Shown: positions 1-8,956, numbered from the stretch's first letter. The stretch is 64,000 nt of DNA from Paracoccaceae bacterium (GCA_014872815.1 WKFK01000002.1:62001-126000); one strand, 5' to 3'. A program made the numbers and translations. The notes: generated by a model not told the origin, from the sequence alone.

Positions 1-66
1 TTCATCTTTCAGTGAAAAACCCTGGGACACACCCACACCTCGCGCCATTTAGTCTACTACTCGCGC

Positions 67-846
67 TTACATAGCAGATGCAAAGGCACCGCCGTCCAGC
101 AGAACATTCTGCCCGACGATAAAGCCTGCGTGATGCGAGCAAAGGAACGCACAGGTTGCGCCAAATTCATCCGGCGTGCCATAGCGCCCTGCAGGGATTG
201 TGGCGGCCCGTTGCGCTTTGGCTTCGTCCATAGAAATGCCCTGCTGCTCGGTCACGGCCTTGTCCAATGACACGGCGCGGTCGGTGGCATGAATGCCTGG
301 CAAAAGGTTATTGATGGTCACGCCTTTGCCTGCGACCTGACGGGCGGTGCCAGCCACGTAGCCGGTGAGGCCTGCGCGTGCGGCGTTGGACAGACCCAGC
401 ACCGGAATCGGCGATTTCACCGACACCGAGGTGATGTTCACCACACGGCCCCAGCCGCGTTCCATCATGCCCGGCACCAGCGCTTTAATCAGCGCGATGG
501 GTGCCAGCATGTTGGCGTCCAAGGCGGAAATGAAATCGTCGCGATCCCAATCCGTCCACATGCCAGGAGGCGGGCCGCCAGCATTGTTGACCAGAATATC
601 GACGCCTTGCGCGGCCTCGATAAGTTTGGCCTGGCCTTCGGCGGTGGTCACATCACAAGCAATCGCCTGCACGTCCACGCCAAATTCAGATCGGATGTCA
701 GCGGCAGCGGTCTCGAGCGCCTCAACGCCGCGTGCGTTCATGATCAGATCAACACCTTCCGCAGCCAAAGCGCGAGCACAGCCCAAACCGAGACCCTTTG
801 AGGACGCGCAAACCAGTGCACGTTTACCCTTTATTCCCAATTCCAT
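67..846 (-). CDS. SDR family oxidoreductase lacking the YxxxK pair
   Basis: A 259-residue short-chain dehydrogenase/reductase-like protein. The Rossmann start (CASSKGLGLG, residues 13-22), the NNAG motif (87-90) and the active-site Ser140 (NITS) are visible. At the canonical Tyr/Lys positions, 13 and 17 residues after that serine, the sequence reads S153 and R157 (SNAAR). The usual catalytic Tyr and Lys are therefore replaced, and annotation as a 3-oxoacyl-ACP reductase would be unsafe. The start was chosen at the ATG preceded by AAGGGGAGAATCGC, which holds a strong ribosome binding site; a longer reading frame extends upstream without a better site. It is divergent from the Hint gene. Its substrate is unknown, and it may bind NAD(P) without classical SDR catalysis. 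Confidence 0.85.
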   Translation of the reverse strand: MELGIKGKRALVCASSKGLGLGCARALAAEGVDLIMNARGVEALETAAADIRSEFGVDVQAIACDVTTAEGQAKLIEAAQGVDILVNNAGGPPPGMWTDWDRDDFISALDANMLAPIALIKALVPGMMERGWGRVVNITSVSVKSPIPVLGLSNAARAGLTGYVAGTARQVAGKGVTINNLLPGIHATDRAVSLDKAVTEQQGISMDEAKAQRAATIPAGRYGTPDEFGATCAFLCSHHAGFIVGQNVLLDGGAFASAM

Positions 847-994
847 GCGATTCTCCCCTTTGTTGTGGGGGTAAGAAATACCCAAATTTGACAGGATGCC
901 AGCATAATGCCGGGGCCGTGGCCTTGTGTTGCCACATTTACGTGTCACTTCACGGTTTCAAAGACCCTTTGCAGTGGACTAAAGTAGGCAAGTA

Positions 995-2017
995 ATGACC
1001 AGCCAAGTACAAGACAGCTCCCAACCTTCTCAGCGCCTGCCTGTTTATCCGGCAGACGCGCTTATTGTGACGGATGGGGCCAACCTTGGGGATTCTTTGT
1101 CCTTCGCTGAAGAGCTGGTTCCGGACGACATCTACACGCTGAGTTTTGATGCCGAAGAAAAGAGCCTTGCCCTGCGGACCGACAGCGAGGGGCAGCACTT
1201 CATTGCGAGCGAATACAGCCTGGGCACTTTAGGTGCACGGGTTTACTTGGATTGCGTTGCGACTTTCATGCCGCCCAGCGGCGACACGATTGAAATTCTG
1301 GTGTTGGTCGAAGTTGACGAGCACGGCGGTGTCGTTGAGGTCTACGGCGCGCCGTTGGCCCCCCTGACCCCCAAAGGCGAGTATGTTTTGGTGGGTGTGG
1401 ATCGTGGGGCGGCTTCCACCAAATTGGCCCAGTTGGCATGTGTCAGTTTCACCGGCGGCACGCGCATCACAATGGCGACGGGCGAGCAACGTCGCGTGGA
1501 AGATTTGTCTGTGGGCGATCGTGTCCTAACGCGGGATGACGGACCACAGGAAGTACGCTGGATCGGCCATGCCGTACAGCGGGCAAGCGGCGAGTTTGCT
1601 CCGATTGTGATCACCGCGGGCACGCTCAACAACACACAAGACCTTCGTGTGAGCCCGGATCACCGGCTCTTTGTCTATCAACGTCACGATCATATCGGTG
1701 TGGGGCGTAGCGAGTTGCTAATCAAGGCGCGGCATCTGGTGAATGGGGACACGGTCTACGCCGACGAAGGCGGGTTTGTGGACTACTACCAGATCATGTT
1801 TGACACCCATCAAATCATCTTTGCAGAAGGTATTTCTGCCGAGACCATGCAGATGGACACCCGCACCCGCCCTGCGGTGCCGGAAGAAGTGAAAAAGCGC
1901 CTCCGTCCGGTCTCCAACGCGGCACGCGGTATGCCGCAGGCGCATTTGGAAGTACACGAAAGCCTGTTGGATCGTCCTGATGCGGTCGAGCTTTTGAAAC
2001 GCGCTTCCTCCAAGTAG
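995..2017 (+). CDS. Hint (Hedgehog/intein) domain protein
   Basis: A 340-residue protein. Residues 1-145 form a region I cannot assign. From about residue 149 (CVSFTGGTRI) to about 290 there is a Hint_2-type Hedgehog/intein fold, shown by VEDLSVGDRVLTRDDG, RWIGH and SPDHRLFVY, which are typical of this family. Hint folds carry out protein self-cleavage, splicing or ligation of the N-terminal neighbour. In Rhodobacteraceae, single-Hint proteins without a C-terminal extein are common and mostly uncharacterised. No signal peptide is seen. It is preceded by AGGCAAGTA before the ATG and followed 52 bp later by prfC on the same strand. A second, shorter Hint protein lies at 46740-47408. Confidence 0.85.
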   Translation: MTSQVQDSSQPSQRLPVYPADALIVTDGANLGDSLSFAEELVPDDIYTLSFDAEEKSLALRTDSEGQHFIASEYSLGTLGARVYLDCVATFMPPSGDTIEILVLVEVDEHGGVVEVYGAPLAPLTPKGEYVLVGVDRGAASTKLAQLACVSFTGGTRITMATGEQRRVEDLSVGDRVLTRDDGPQEVRWIGHAVQRASGEFAPIVITAGTLNNTQDLRVSPDHRLFVYQRHDHIGVGRSELLIKARHLVNGDTVYADEGGFVDYYQIMFDTHQIIFAEGISAETMQMDTRTRPAVPEEVKKRLRPVSNAARGMPQAHLEVHESLLDRPDAVELLKRASSK

Positions 2018-2069
2018 GACCCACCGCTTTTCCTTGCGAATTGGCGCTGTGCGACCTATACGCGCGGAC

Positions 2070-3677
2070 ATGTTGGACACGCAGACAAACCGCCCCGAGT
2101 TGCCGCCCGAGATTGCGCGCCGTCGCACCTTTGCGATCATCTCGCACCCGGACGCCGGTAAGACCACGCTGACTGAAAAGTTCCTCCTTTATGGTGGTGC
2201 GATTCAGATGGCCGGACAGGTGCGGGCCAAAGGCGAAGCACGCCGCACGCGCTCTGACTTTATGCAGATGGAAAAAGACCGCGGAATTTCCGTGTCGGCC
2301 TCTGCGATGTCGTTTGATTTTGGCACGTTTCGCTTCAATCTGGTGGACACACCAGGCCACAGCGACTTCTCCGAAGACACTTATCGCACGCTGACCGCCG
2401 TGGACGCCGCGGTGATGGTGATTGACGGCGCGAAAGGTGTGGAAAGCCAGACGCAAAAACTGTTTGAAGTGTGCCGCCTGCGTGATCTGCCGATCCTGAC
2501 CTTCTGTAACAAGATGGACCGGGAAAGCCGAGATACCTTTGACATCATTGATGAGATTCAAGAGAACCTGGCCATTGATGTGACACCAGCAAGCTGGCCC
2601 ATTGGCGTAGGACGGGACTTCTTGGGCACCTATGACATGCTCAACGACCGACTGGAACTGATGGATCGCGCCGACCGGAACGTTGTGGCCGAAAGCGTGC
2701 AGATTGACGGGTTGGACGACCCGAAGCTGGCCGATCACGTGCCGGAGCATCTGCTGGAACAGCTGCGGGAAGAAATTGAGATGGCAAAAGAGCTGCTGCC
2801 GGCGCTGGACCCGCAGGCCGTGCTTGAGGGGCATATGACCCCGATCTGGTTTGGCTCGGCGATCAACTCCTTTGGCGTCAAAGAACTGATGGACGGGATT
2901 GGCACCTATGGGCCGGAGCCGCAGGTTCAGAGCGCTGAACCCCGTAAGATTGCCCCGGAAGAGAAGAAAGTCGCCGGGTTTGTGTTTAAGGTTCAGGCCA
3001 ATATGGACCCGAAACACCGCGACCGTGTGGCCTTTGTACGGATGGCCTCAGGGCACTTTAAGCGCGGCATGAAGCTGACCCACGTGCGCACCAAAAAGCC
3101 GATGGCGATCTCCAACCCTGTGCTGTTCCTCGCGTCTGACCGTGAGTTGGCCGAAGAGGCTTGGGCGGGCGATATCATTGGTATCCCAAACCACGGCCAA
3201 CTGCGCATTGGCGACACGCTGACCGAAGGCGAAGCATTGCGTGTGTCCGGCATTCCGAGCTTTGCCCCAGAACTGTTGCAAGGCATCCGCGCTGGCGATC
3301 CGCTCAAGGCCAAACACCTCGAAAAAGCGCTGATGCAATTTGCCGAGGAAGGCGCGGCGAAGGTCTTCAAACCAATGATAGGCTCAGGATTTATTGTGGG
3401 CGTAGTGGGCCAGCTTCAGTTTGAAGTGCTCGCCAGCCGGATCGAGATGGAATACGGCCTGCCTGTTCGATTTGAACAGAGCCAATTCACCTCGGCCCGC
3501 TGGGTACATGGTGAGCGGCAAGCGGTTGAAAAGTTTGCGGATATGAACAAGCAACACATCAGCTACGATAACGATGGTGATGTGGTGTTCCTGACCCGTT
3601 TGCAGTGGGACATCGACCGCGTGGCCCGTGATTATCCGGATGTCACGCTGAGCGCGACGAAGGAAATGATGGTCTGA
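2070..3677 (+). CDS. prfC: Peptide chain release factor 3
   Basis: A 535-residue translational GTPase (RF3). It removes class I release factors from the ribosome after termination. GTP-binding motifs are visible: G1 SHPDAGKTT, G3 DTPGH and G4 NKMD, followed by the EF-Tu-like domain 2 and the RF3 C-terminal domain. The length matches the family (about 530). The ATG giving MLDTQTNRPELPPE was chosen because family similarity begins there; a TTG 36 bp upstream is also in frame. The ribosome binding site is weak. A perfect 10-bp hairpin follows the stop codon. Confidence 0.96.
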   Translation: MLDTQTNRPELPPEIARRRTFAIISHPDAGKTTLTEKFLLYGGAIQMAGQVRAKGEARRTRSDFMQMEKDRGISVSASAMSFDFGTFRFNLVDTPGHSDFSEDTYRTLTAVDAAVMVIDGAKGVESQTQKLFEVCRLRDLPILTFCNKMDRESRDTFDIIDEIQENLAIDVTPASWPIGVGRDFLGTYDMLNDRLELMDRADRNVVAESVQIDGLDDPKLADHVPEHLLEQLREEIEMAKELLPALDPQAVLEGHMTPIWFGSAINSFGVKELMDGIGTYGPEPQVQSAEPRKIAPEEKKVAGFVFKVQANMDPKHRDRVAFVRMASGHFKRGMKLTHVRTKKPMAISNPVLFLASDRELAEEAWAGDIIGIPNHGQLRIGDTLTEGEALRVSGIPSFAPELLQGIRAGDPLKAKHLEKALMQFAEEGAAKVFKPMIGSGFIVGVVGQLQFEVLASRIEMEYGLPVRFEQSQFTSARWVHGERQAVEKFADMNKQHISYDNDGDVVFLTRLQWDIDRVARDYPDVTLSATKEMMV

Positions 3678-3689
3678 CACACTCTGCGA

Positions 3690-3714
3690 TTGCACGGGGG
3701 TGCGCCCCGTGCAA
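3690..3714 (+). terminator. Hairpin after prfC, no T-run
   Basis: A perfect 10-bp stem (TTGCACGGGG paired with CCCCGTGCAA) with a 5-nt loop lies between prfC and the next gene. There is no following T-run, so it may be a Rho-associated or RNA-stability hairpin rather than a classical intrinsic terminator. Confidence 0.45.
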
Positions 3715-3724
3715 ACATCGCGCC

Positions 3725-4480
3725 ATGTCAGAAAAAAACCTCACCTATCCGGGCGGTTACGCCTACATGATGGAGCGCTACCATGGGCGCCGCGATCCAT
3801 TTGACTTTGGCCCTGAAGACCTACCGCCATTAGATGTGAACCTATCGGTTCTGAGAAATGCGATTGTGCCGGAAAGGGCCGCGCAAAAGGGGCCAGCCGA
3901 TCCAAACACCAGTTGGGCCCGTAAGCGTCGTCAGATTGCCGAAGAATTTGTGGGGTTGAGCGAATTGGCATTCCTGAATGCACAGCTGATTTCCAACCTG
4001 CGCAAGCGGGAACAGCCCCCCCAAACTGCTGCGCTGTTTTGCCGGATATGGGCCGAGGAGTCCGCGCATCTGATTTCGGAATTGAACCTGCGCTGGTTGG
4101 TCAGCTCAGTGCAGACATTTGCCGATCATGGGGAGACCCCGGCGCAACGCGAGGTTGGTCAAGGGCTGCGCATGCTGTTTGGCATGATGAAGCTTTACGA
4201 ATTTGAGCGCACGTTTGGGGGACTGAAGCCCAGCAAGGAATATGGCTTTGGCAAACGCGTGAAAACACGCCTGCCACTGGACATGGAAGCGTTTTCGTTG
4301 ATGCATGGCGGGCTGGATATCAACGTGATCGCACCGATCTGGGAGAGGGGCAAAAGCGATCCGGTAATTGCGCCGTTGGTGGATCATCTGTTGCAGGAAC
4401 TGATTGAGGAACCTGGCGGCGTGTTCCGCCGCTTGGCACAGATGCGGGCCAAAAAAGAACGCCAACAGGCCCGCAAATGA
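3725..4480 (+). CDS. Conserved hypothetical protein
   Basis: A 251-residue soluble protein with no signal peptide or membrane segment. I do not recognise a domain. The middle (about 60-160) is predicted alpha-helical (EEFVGLSELAFLNAQLISNL and following), and the C-terminus is basic (MRAKKERQQARK). It overlaps the glycosyltransferase gene by 4 bp (ATGA), so the two are probably translationally coupled, which suggests a shared process. It is possibly a roseobacter-restricted family. Confidence 0.75.
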   Translation: MSEKNLTYPGGYAYMMERYHGRRDPFDFGPEDLPPLDVNLSVLRNAIVPERAAQKGPADPNTSWARKRRQIAEEFVGLSELAFLNAQLISNLRKREQPPQTAALFCRIWAEESAHLISELNLRWLVSSVQTFADHGETPAQREVGQGLRMLFGMMKLYEFERTFGGLKPSKEYGFGKRVKTRLPLDMEAFSLMHGGLDINVIAPIWERGKSDPVIAPLVDHLLQELIEEPGGVFRRLAQMRAKKERQQARK

Positions 4481-5427
4481 GCACAACGCCGACATGGGGC
4501 GTGGTGGCAACGATCAAAGCCTCGGCTATCGATATTCTGAACTTCGTCGCGCACCATTTGGAACTTGGCGCAACCCATGTCTGGATTTACCTAGATGCCG
4601 CCAATCCCGAAGCCAAAGCACAACTCAAACCGCATCCCCAACTGACGGTTGTCCGCACCGGTGACAACTACTGGCAAAAGACGCGCGGTAAGAAACCGCC
4701 CATGCATCAGCCTCGGCAATCGTTCAACGTGCGCCACGCCTACAATCGCGCCAAGAAGGTGGATTGGCTGTTGCATATCGATGTGGACGAGTTTCTTTGG
4801 CCGGATCGGTCAATCACCGAACAGCTTGCCGAGCTGCCGGAGGAGTGCTTGGTCGCCCGTGTGCGTCCGGCGGAAGCGATGGCTTCAGAGGACAAGACCG
4901 ACGTGATCCACTTCAAGTCGTTTATCGCCGACAGCACATTGCGAAAACGGATCGTTGCGGAGATCTATCCCAATTTCGCACCGTACCTGAATAACGGCTT
5001 TGTCAGCCATGTCGCGGGCAAGATGTTCCTGCGCACAGGGCAAAAAGACATGGCGATCAAAATCCACAATGTGATGCAGAACGGACAGCAAAATCCGGGC
5101 CAAGTGGAGCTTCGAGATATGGCGCTGCTGCACTTGCACACCACAGGCTGGGACCATTGGATGCAGAGCTTTGCCTACCGGCACAAGAAAGGCTCTTACC
5201 GAGATGAGCTGGGCTCGGCGGTGCCGGAGGATCAGGGCGGGCTGAACCTGCACAAGTTGTTTGTACATTTGGCTGAGGAGCCGGACGGCTTGCGGCAGTT
5301 TTTTCAGGAAGTCTGCGTCGCGACCCCCGAGTTGCGGGCGAAGCTCGCGGCACATGGGCTGTTGCGCAGCCATCAACTGGATTTGGATGCAAAGCGGCGG
5401 AAACACTTCCCCGCCTTTGACATGTAG
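4477..5427 (+). CDS. Glycosyltransferase family 2 (Glyco_tranf_2_4-like)
   Basis: A 316-residue cytoplasmic glycosyltransferase. The N-terminus (WGVVATIKASAIDILNFVAH, then HLELGATHVWIYLD) and the metal-binding DxD-type motif in HIDVDEFLW (about residue 100) match the GT-A family often annotated glycosyl transferase family 2. Members use a nucleotide-sugar donor to modify surface polysaccharide or protein. The acceptor is unknown. It is translationally coupled to the upstream hypothetical (ATGA overlap). No polysaccharide export genes lie nearby. Confidence 0.85.
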   Translation: MSTTPTWGVVATIKASAIDILNFVAHHLELGATHVWIYLDAANPEAKAQLKPHPQLTVVRTGDNYWQKTRGKKPPMHQPRQSFNVRHAYNRAKKVDWLLHIDVDEFLWPDRSITEQLAELPEECLVARVRPAEAMASEDKTDVIHFKSFIADSTLRKRIVAEIYPNFAPYLNNGFVSHVAGKMFLRTGQKDMAIKIHNVMQNGQQNPGQVELRDMALLHLHTTGWDHWMQSFAYRHKKGSYRDELGSAVPEDQGGLNLHKLFVHLAEEPDGLRQFFQEVCVATPELRAKLAAHGLLRSHQLDLDAKRRKHFPAFDM

Positions 5428-5471
5428 TGTTTTCCAAACAACGCCAAAGACTTGATACATATTCGGTTTTA

Positions 5472-5500
5472 TTGACCTGACGCTGCGCTTGCGATAGAAG
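5472..5500 (+). promoter_or_regulatory. Candidate sigma70 promoter of the DEAD-box helicase
   Basis: TTGACC at 5472-5477 and TAGAAG at 5495-5500 are separated by 17 bp and lie about 95 bp upstream of the helicase start codon. The -35 is good and the -10 only partial. It implies a roughly 90-nt structured leader. Confidence 0.4.
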
Positions 5501-5573
5501 GCCCCGTGGATCAAAAACGCCATCGACGCGGGGCCAGCCGGGCCCGATCCGAGACGCCGCTACGGGCCAAAGA

Positions 5574-5594
5574 GTGTCCGTAAACCACGGATAC
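5574..5594 (+). promoter_or_regulatory. Leader hairpin covering the helicase ribosome binding site
   Basis: GTGTCCGT (5574-5581) pairs with ACGGATAC (5587-5594) as 8 pairs including one G-U, with a 5-nt loop, ending two bases before the ATG at 5597. The only purine-rich candidate Shine-Dalgarno (CGGA) lies inside the 3' arm, so translation may depend on melting this stem. A larger GC-rich pairing (GGCCCCG near 5499 with CGGGGCC near 5530) lies upstream in the same leader. Confidence 0.4.
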
Positions 5595-5596
5595 AT

Positions 5597-7024
5597 ATGA
5601 CAAAATTCTCTGACCTGAACCTCAACCCGAAGGTACTCAAAGCGATTACCGAAGCGGGATATGAAACGCCAACCCCAATCCAGGCCGGTGCGATTCCTTC
5701 GGCATTGGAAGGCCGCGACGTGCTTGGCATTGCGCAAACCGGGACCGGTAAGACCGCAAGCTTCACGCTGCCGATGCTGTCGCTGCTGGCGCGTGGGCGC
5801 GCACGCGCACGCATGCCGCGCAGCCTGGTATTGTGCCCAACACGGGAGTTGGCGGCGCAGGTTGCCGAAAACTTTGACACCTATTCCAAACACCTGAAGC
5901 TGACCAAGGCGCTGTTGATTGGTGGGGTGAGCTTCAAAGAACAAGAGCTGATCATCGACAAAGGTGTCGATGTTCTGATCGCCACACCAGGCCGTTTGCT
6001 GGACCATTTCGAGCGCGGCAAGCTGATCCTGTCCGACGTAAAAGTCATGGTGGTGGACGAAGCCGACCGCATGCTGGATATGGGATTTATTCCCGATATC
6101 GAACGCATCTTCGGCCTGACGCCATTCACCCGCCAGACGTTGTTCTTCTCTGCAACCATGGCGCCCGAGATTGAACGGATCACCAATACGTTCCTGTCCA
6201 ACCCGGAGCGGGTAGAAGTGGCACGTCAGGCGACCGCAAGTGAGACCATTGAGCAGAACGTTGTAATGTTCAAAGCCTCCCGCCGTGACCGCGAAGGTAG
6301 CGAAAAGCGTAAAGTTCTGCGAGCGCTGATCGATGCGGAAGGTGACAAATGCACCAACGCTGTGATCTTCTGTAATCGCAAAACAGACGTAGATATCTGC
6401 GCCAAGTCGTTGAAGAAATACGGCTATGACGCTGCGCCGATCCATGGCGATCTGGATCAGTCCCAACGTACCAAAACGCTGGATGCGTTCCGCAATGGCG
6501 AGCTGCGCCTGCTGGTGGCCTCTGATGTGGCAGCCCGTGGCTTGGATGTGCCAAGCGTGAGCCACGTATTCAACTTTGATGTGCCCGGCCACGCCGAAGA
6601 CTATGTGCACCGTATTGGGCGCACCGGTCGTGCGGGGCGTGAAGGCAAGGCGATCACGATTTGCAGCCCGCGCGACGAAAAGCAGTTTGATGCGGTTGAG
6701 GCGCTGATCCAAAAAGAGATCCCGCGTATTGAAAATCCGGTGAAGGTCGAGCCACGCAAGTCTCGTAAGCGCAAGGAAGACGACGCGCCGAAGGTGGGCA
6801 CCAAGCCGGAAGTGGTGGAAGCGGCAGAAGCGCCGGTCAAGGAAGACAAGCGCAAGCGAGACGACAGCCGTGGGCGTGATCGGGACGACAACAACCGTCG
6901 TGGTCGTGGCCGGGGGCGCAATGACCGCCGCGATGACGGCAACAAGGTTGTTGGCATGGGCGATCATATGCCGAGCTTCATCGCCATGAGCTTTGAAGAG
7001 CGCCGCGAACAGGGCGCGCAATGA
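5597..7024 (+). CDS. DEAD-box ATP-dependent RNA helicase (RhlE-like)
   Basis: A 475-residue RNA helicase. Motifs occur in order: Q motif (ETPTPIQ), I AQTGTGKT, Ia PTRELAAQ, II DEAD, III SAT, and VI HRIGRTGR. The core ends near residue 375. A basic, low-complexity tail follows, with repeats of RGRGRGRNDRR and KRKRDDSRGRDRDD type, as in RhlE and DbpA relatives that unwind rRNA or mRNA structures. The leader is structured and hides the ribosome binding site, so cold or autogenous control is possible (inference). It overlaps the DUF2798 gene by 4 bp. Confidence 0.93.
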   Translation: MTKFSDLNLNPKVLKAITEAGYETPTPIQAGAIPSALEGRDVLGIAQTGTGKTASFTLPMLSLLARGRARARMPRSLVLCPTRELAAQVAENFDTYSKHLKLTKALLIGGVSFKEQELIIDKGVDVLIATPGRLLDHFERGKLILSDVKVMVVDEADRMLDMGFIPDIERIFGLTPFTRQTLFFSATMAPEIERITNTFLSNPERVEVARQATASETIEQNVVMFKASRRDREGSEKRKVLRALIDAEGDKCTNAVIFCNRKTDVDICAKSLKKYGYDAAPIHGDLDQSQRTKTLDAFRNGELRLLVASDVAARGLDVPSVSHVFNFDVPGHAEDYVHRIGRTGRAGREGKAITICSPRDEKQFDAVEALIQKEIPRIENPVKVEPRKSRKRKEDDAPKVGTKPEVVEAAEAPVKEDKRKRDDSRGRDRDDNNRRGRGRGRNDRRDDGNKVVGMGDHMPSFIAMSFEERREQGAQ

Positions 7025-7248
7025 TACCAGCACGGTTTGAGCCCATCCTGTTTGGGCTCATACTGTCTGGCATGATGACCAATGTGGTCACGTTCATCTC
7101 AACCTTTTTGGTCGGTGGGTTGGTGCCTGGCTTTGTCGCGATGTGGCTAAGCGCGTGGGTCGCCAGTTGGATGGTCGCCTTTCCGCTGGTGTTGGTTCTG
7201 GCGCCGCTGACACGGCGGATCGTCAAAAAATTGGTCCGCAAGCCATAG
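7021..7248 (+). CDS. DUF2798 small membrane protein
   Basis: A 75-residue inner-membrane protein with two hydrophobic segments (about residues 8-30 and 36-60) and a positively charged C-terminus (RRIVKKLVRKP). The pattern matches the DUF2798 family, whose function is unknown. Its start overlaps the helicase stop (ATGA), so it is probably translated from the same transcript. Its stop codon lies inside the loop of the hairpin that ends the convergent rnj operon. Confidence 0.8.
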   Translation: MIPARFEPILFGLILSGMMTNVVTFISTFLVGGLVPGFVAMWLSAWVASWMVAFPLVLVLAPLTRRIVKKLVRKP

Positions 7249-7261
7249 GCAAGCGGACCAA
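7231..7261 (-). terminator. Intrinsic terminator of the nuo-birA-coaX-rnj unit
   Basis: A 9-bp perfect stem (TTGGTCCGC paired with GCGGACCAA) with a 13-nt loop. Read on the minus strand it is followed by a T6 run (AATTTTTTGACG), as expected for a terminator downstream of rnj. It overlaps the end of the convergent DUF2798 gene. Confidence 0.7.
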
Positions 7262-7291
7262 AATATTCCTCAATTTTGTGCTGGTGAGCGC

Positions 7292-8956
7292 CTAGCTCAG
7301 GCGGCTGACAATCACCGTGACTTCCGGCTTTTTGCCAATCTCGTCACGCGCGGAGTTGCGCACGATGCGGCGAATGTCGCCTTCGATCTTGTCATCATCC
7401 GCCAAAGTTTTCTCTTTGGCGCGGCCCAAGAACTGGGTGACATCTTCTTCGAGCACATCCACCAGTGGCGCCTGTGAACGGCCCAGTTCCGGCAACCCCA
7501 TCAGCTCGCACCAAGCGTCGCCCAGCGGCTCGTCGTCCTCGTCCAGCAGCACGGTCACAATCACATGGCCATTGAGCGCCATGCGGATACGGTCCCGAAT
7601 GATGCCATCGAGCGCGCCGATTTGTGTGTGACCGTCCAGATAGGTGCGGCCTGTTTCCACATAGCCAGCAATGGAAGGCTGCTCGCCGGTCAGGTCCAGC
7701 ATGGTGCCATTCACCGCGACGATGGACCCGCGACCGGCCTCGTTGGCCAGTTTGGCGTGTTCGCGCAAATGACGATGTTCACCGTGGTTTGGGATCACCA
7801 TGGTGGGGTTCACGATGTCATGCAGACGCGCAAGGTCAGGCCGGTTGGCATGCCCTGACACGTGGTATTTGCCAGAGCTGTCGTCGACCACATCCACACC
7901 CATTTCGGAGAATTGGTTGATGATGCGGATAACGCCCTTTTCATTGCCCGGAATGGTTTTCGAGCTGAAGAGGAACAGGTCACCTTCTTTCAGCGTGATG
8001 CCGTTGTATTTGCCACGGGCCAACTGTGCGCTAGCAGCGCGGCGCTCGCCTTGAGAGCCAGTCACCAGCAGCATCAGATTTTCACGTGGAATGCTCGCGG
8101 CATCTTCCGGGCTGACCACTTTGGGGAAATCAGACAGCACGCCTGTTTGGATCGCGGCCTCGATCATGCGGCGCATGGCGCGGCCCATCAGGCAGATGGA
8201 GCGCCCTGCCCGTTCGCCCGCCTCCGCCAGCGTTTTGACACGGGCGACATTGGAGGCGAAGGTTGTGGCAACCACCATGTTCGGCGCTGCCGCCACCAAC
8301 TTTTCGATCTCAGGACCAACAGAGGCCTCGGAACGGCCTTCGTGGGGTGAAAACACGTTGGTGGAGTCACAGATTAGAGCCTTGACGCCGTCTTTGGAAA
8401 CCTCGGCCCAAAGCACCGGGTCAAAGGGTTCGCCCACCAATGGGGTTTCATCCAGTTTGAAGTCGCCAGAATGGATCACACGGCCTGCGGGCGTGTCGAT
8501 GACCAGGGCGGCGCTTTCCGGGATGGAGTGGCTGATCGGCAGGAAGCCGACTTTGAACGGACCGGCGTCGGTCGTTTCCGGCCATGCGGAGACGGTGCGG
8601 ACGACCTCTTCGGGCTGACCGCGATCTGCCATTTTGTGGCGCGCCAGGTTGGCGGTAAAGGCGCGGGCGTAGACCGGCACGCCGAGGCGCTCCCAATAGT
8701 GGCCGACGGCACCGATGTGGTCTTCGTGGCCGTGGGTGATGAACACCGCCTCAAGGCGGGATTTGTTTTCCTCCAGCCACGTGATGTCGGCAAAGATCAG
8801 GTCTACTCCAGGGCTGGTTTCCATGTCGGAAAAGGCCACGCCGATGTCGACCAAGATGAGGCGCTCATTGTCAGCCGGGCCGTAGCCGTAGACATAGGCG
8901 TTCATGCCGATTTCGCCGGAGCCGCCCAGCGGCAGATAGATCAAGCGGTCGCTCAT
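7292..8956 (-). CDS. rnj: Ribonuclease J
   Basis: A 554-residue metallo-beta-lactamase/beta-CASP ribonuclease with 5'-3' exo- and endonuclease activity in rRNA maturation and mRNA decay. The metal site ITHGHEDHIGA (about residues 73-83) carries the HxHxDH signature. Further support comes from HSIPESAALVIDTPAG, HSGDFKLDETP, SGHANRPDL and PNHGEHRHL, and the C-terminal beta-hydroxy domain is present. The length matches the alphaproteobacterial family. It overlaps coaX by 4 bp and closes the nuo-linked transcription unit. Confidence 0.95.
   Translation of the reverse strand: MSDRLIYLPLGGSGEIGMNAYVYGYGPADNERLILVDIGVAFSDMETSPGVDLIFADITWLEENKSRLEAVFITHGHEDHIGAVGHYWERLGVPVYARAFTANLARHKMADRGQPEEVVRTVSAWPETTDAGPFKVGFLPISHSIPESAALVIDTPAGRVIHSGDFKLDETPLVGEPFDPVLWAEVSKDGVKALICDSTNVFSPHEGRSEASVGPEIEKLVAAAPNMVVATTFASNVARVKTLAEAGERAGRSICLMGRAMRRMIEAAIQTGVLSDFPKVVSPEDAASIPRENLMLLVTGSQGERRAASAQLARGKYNGITLKEGDLFLFSSKTIPGNEKGVIRIINQFSEMGVDVVDDSSGKYHVSGHANRPDLARLHDIVNPTMVIPNHGEHRHLREHAKLANEAGRGSIVAVNGTMLDLTGEQPSIAGYVETGRTYLDGHTQIGALDGIIRDRIRMALNGHVIVTVLLDEDDEPLGDAWCELMGLPELGRSQAPLVDVLEEDVTQFLGRAKEKTLADDDKIEGDIRRIVRNSARDEIGKKPEVTVIVSRLS

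Noticed and set aside
1-66. Possible end of a gene at the left edge
   Set aside because: No frame with recognisable protein content is visible in the 66 bases before the SDR stop.
5057-7033. A 658-codon minus-strand frame opposite the DEAD-box helicase
   Set aside because: Antisense to the helicase and glycosyltransferase genes; no motif, no promoter context.
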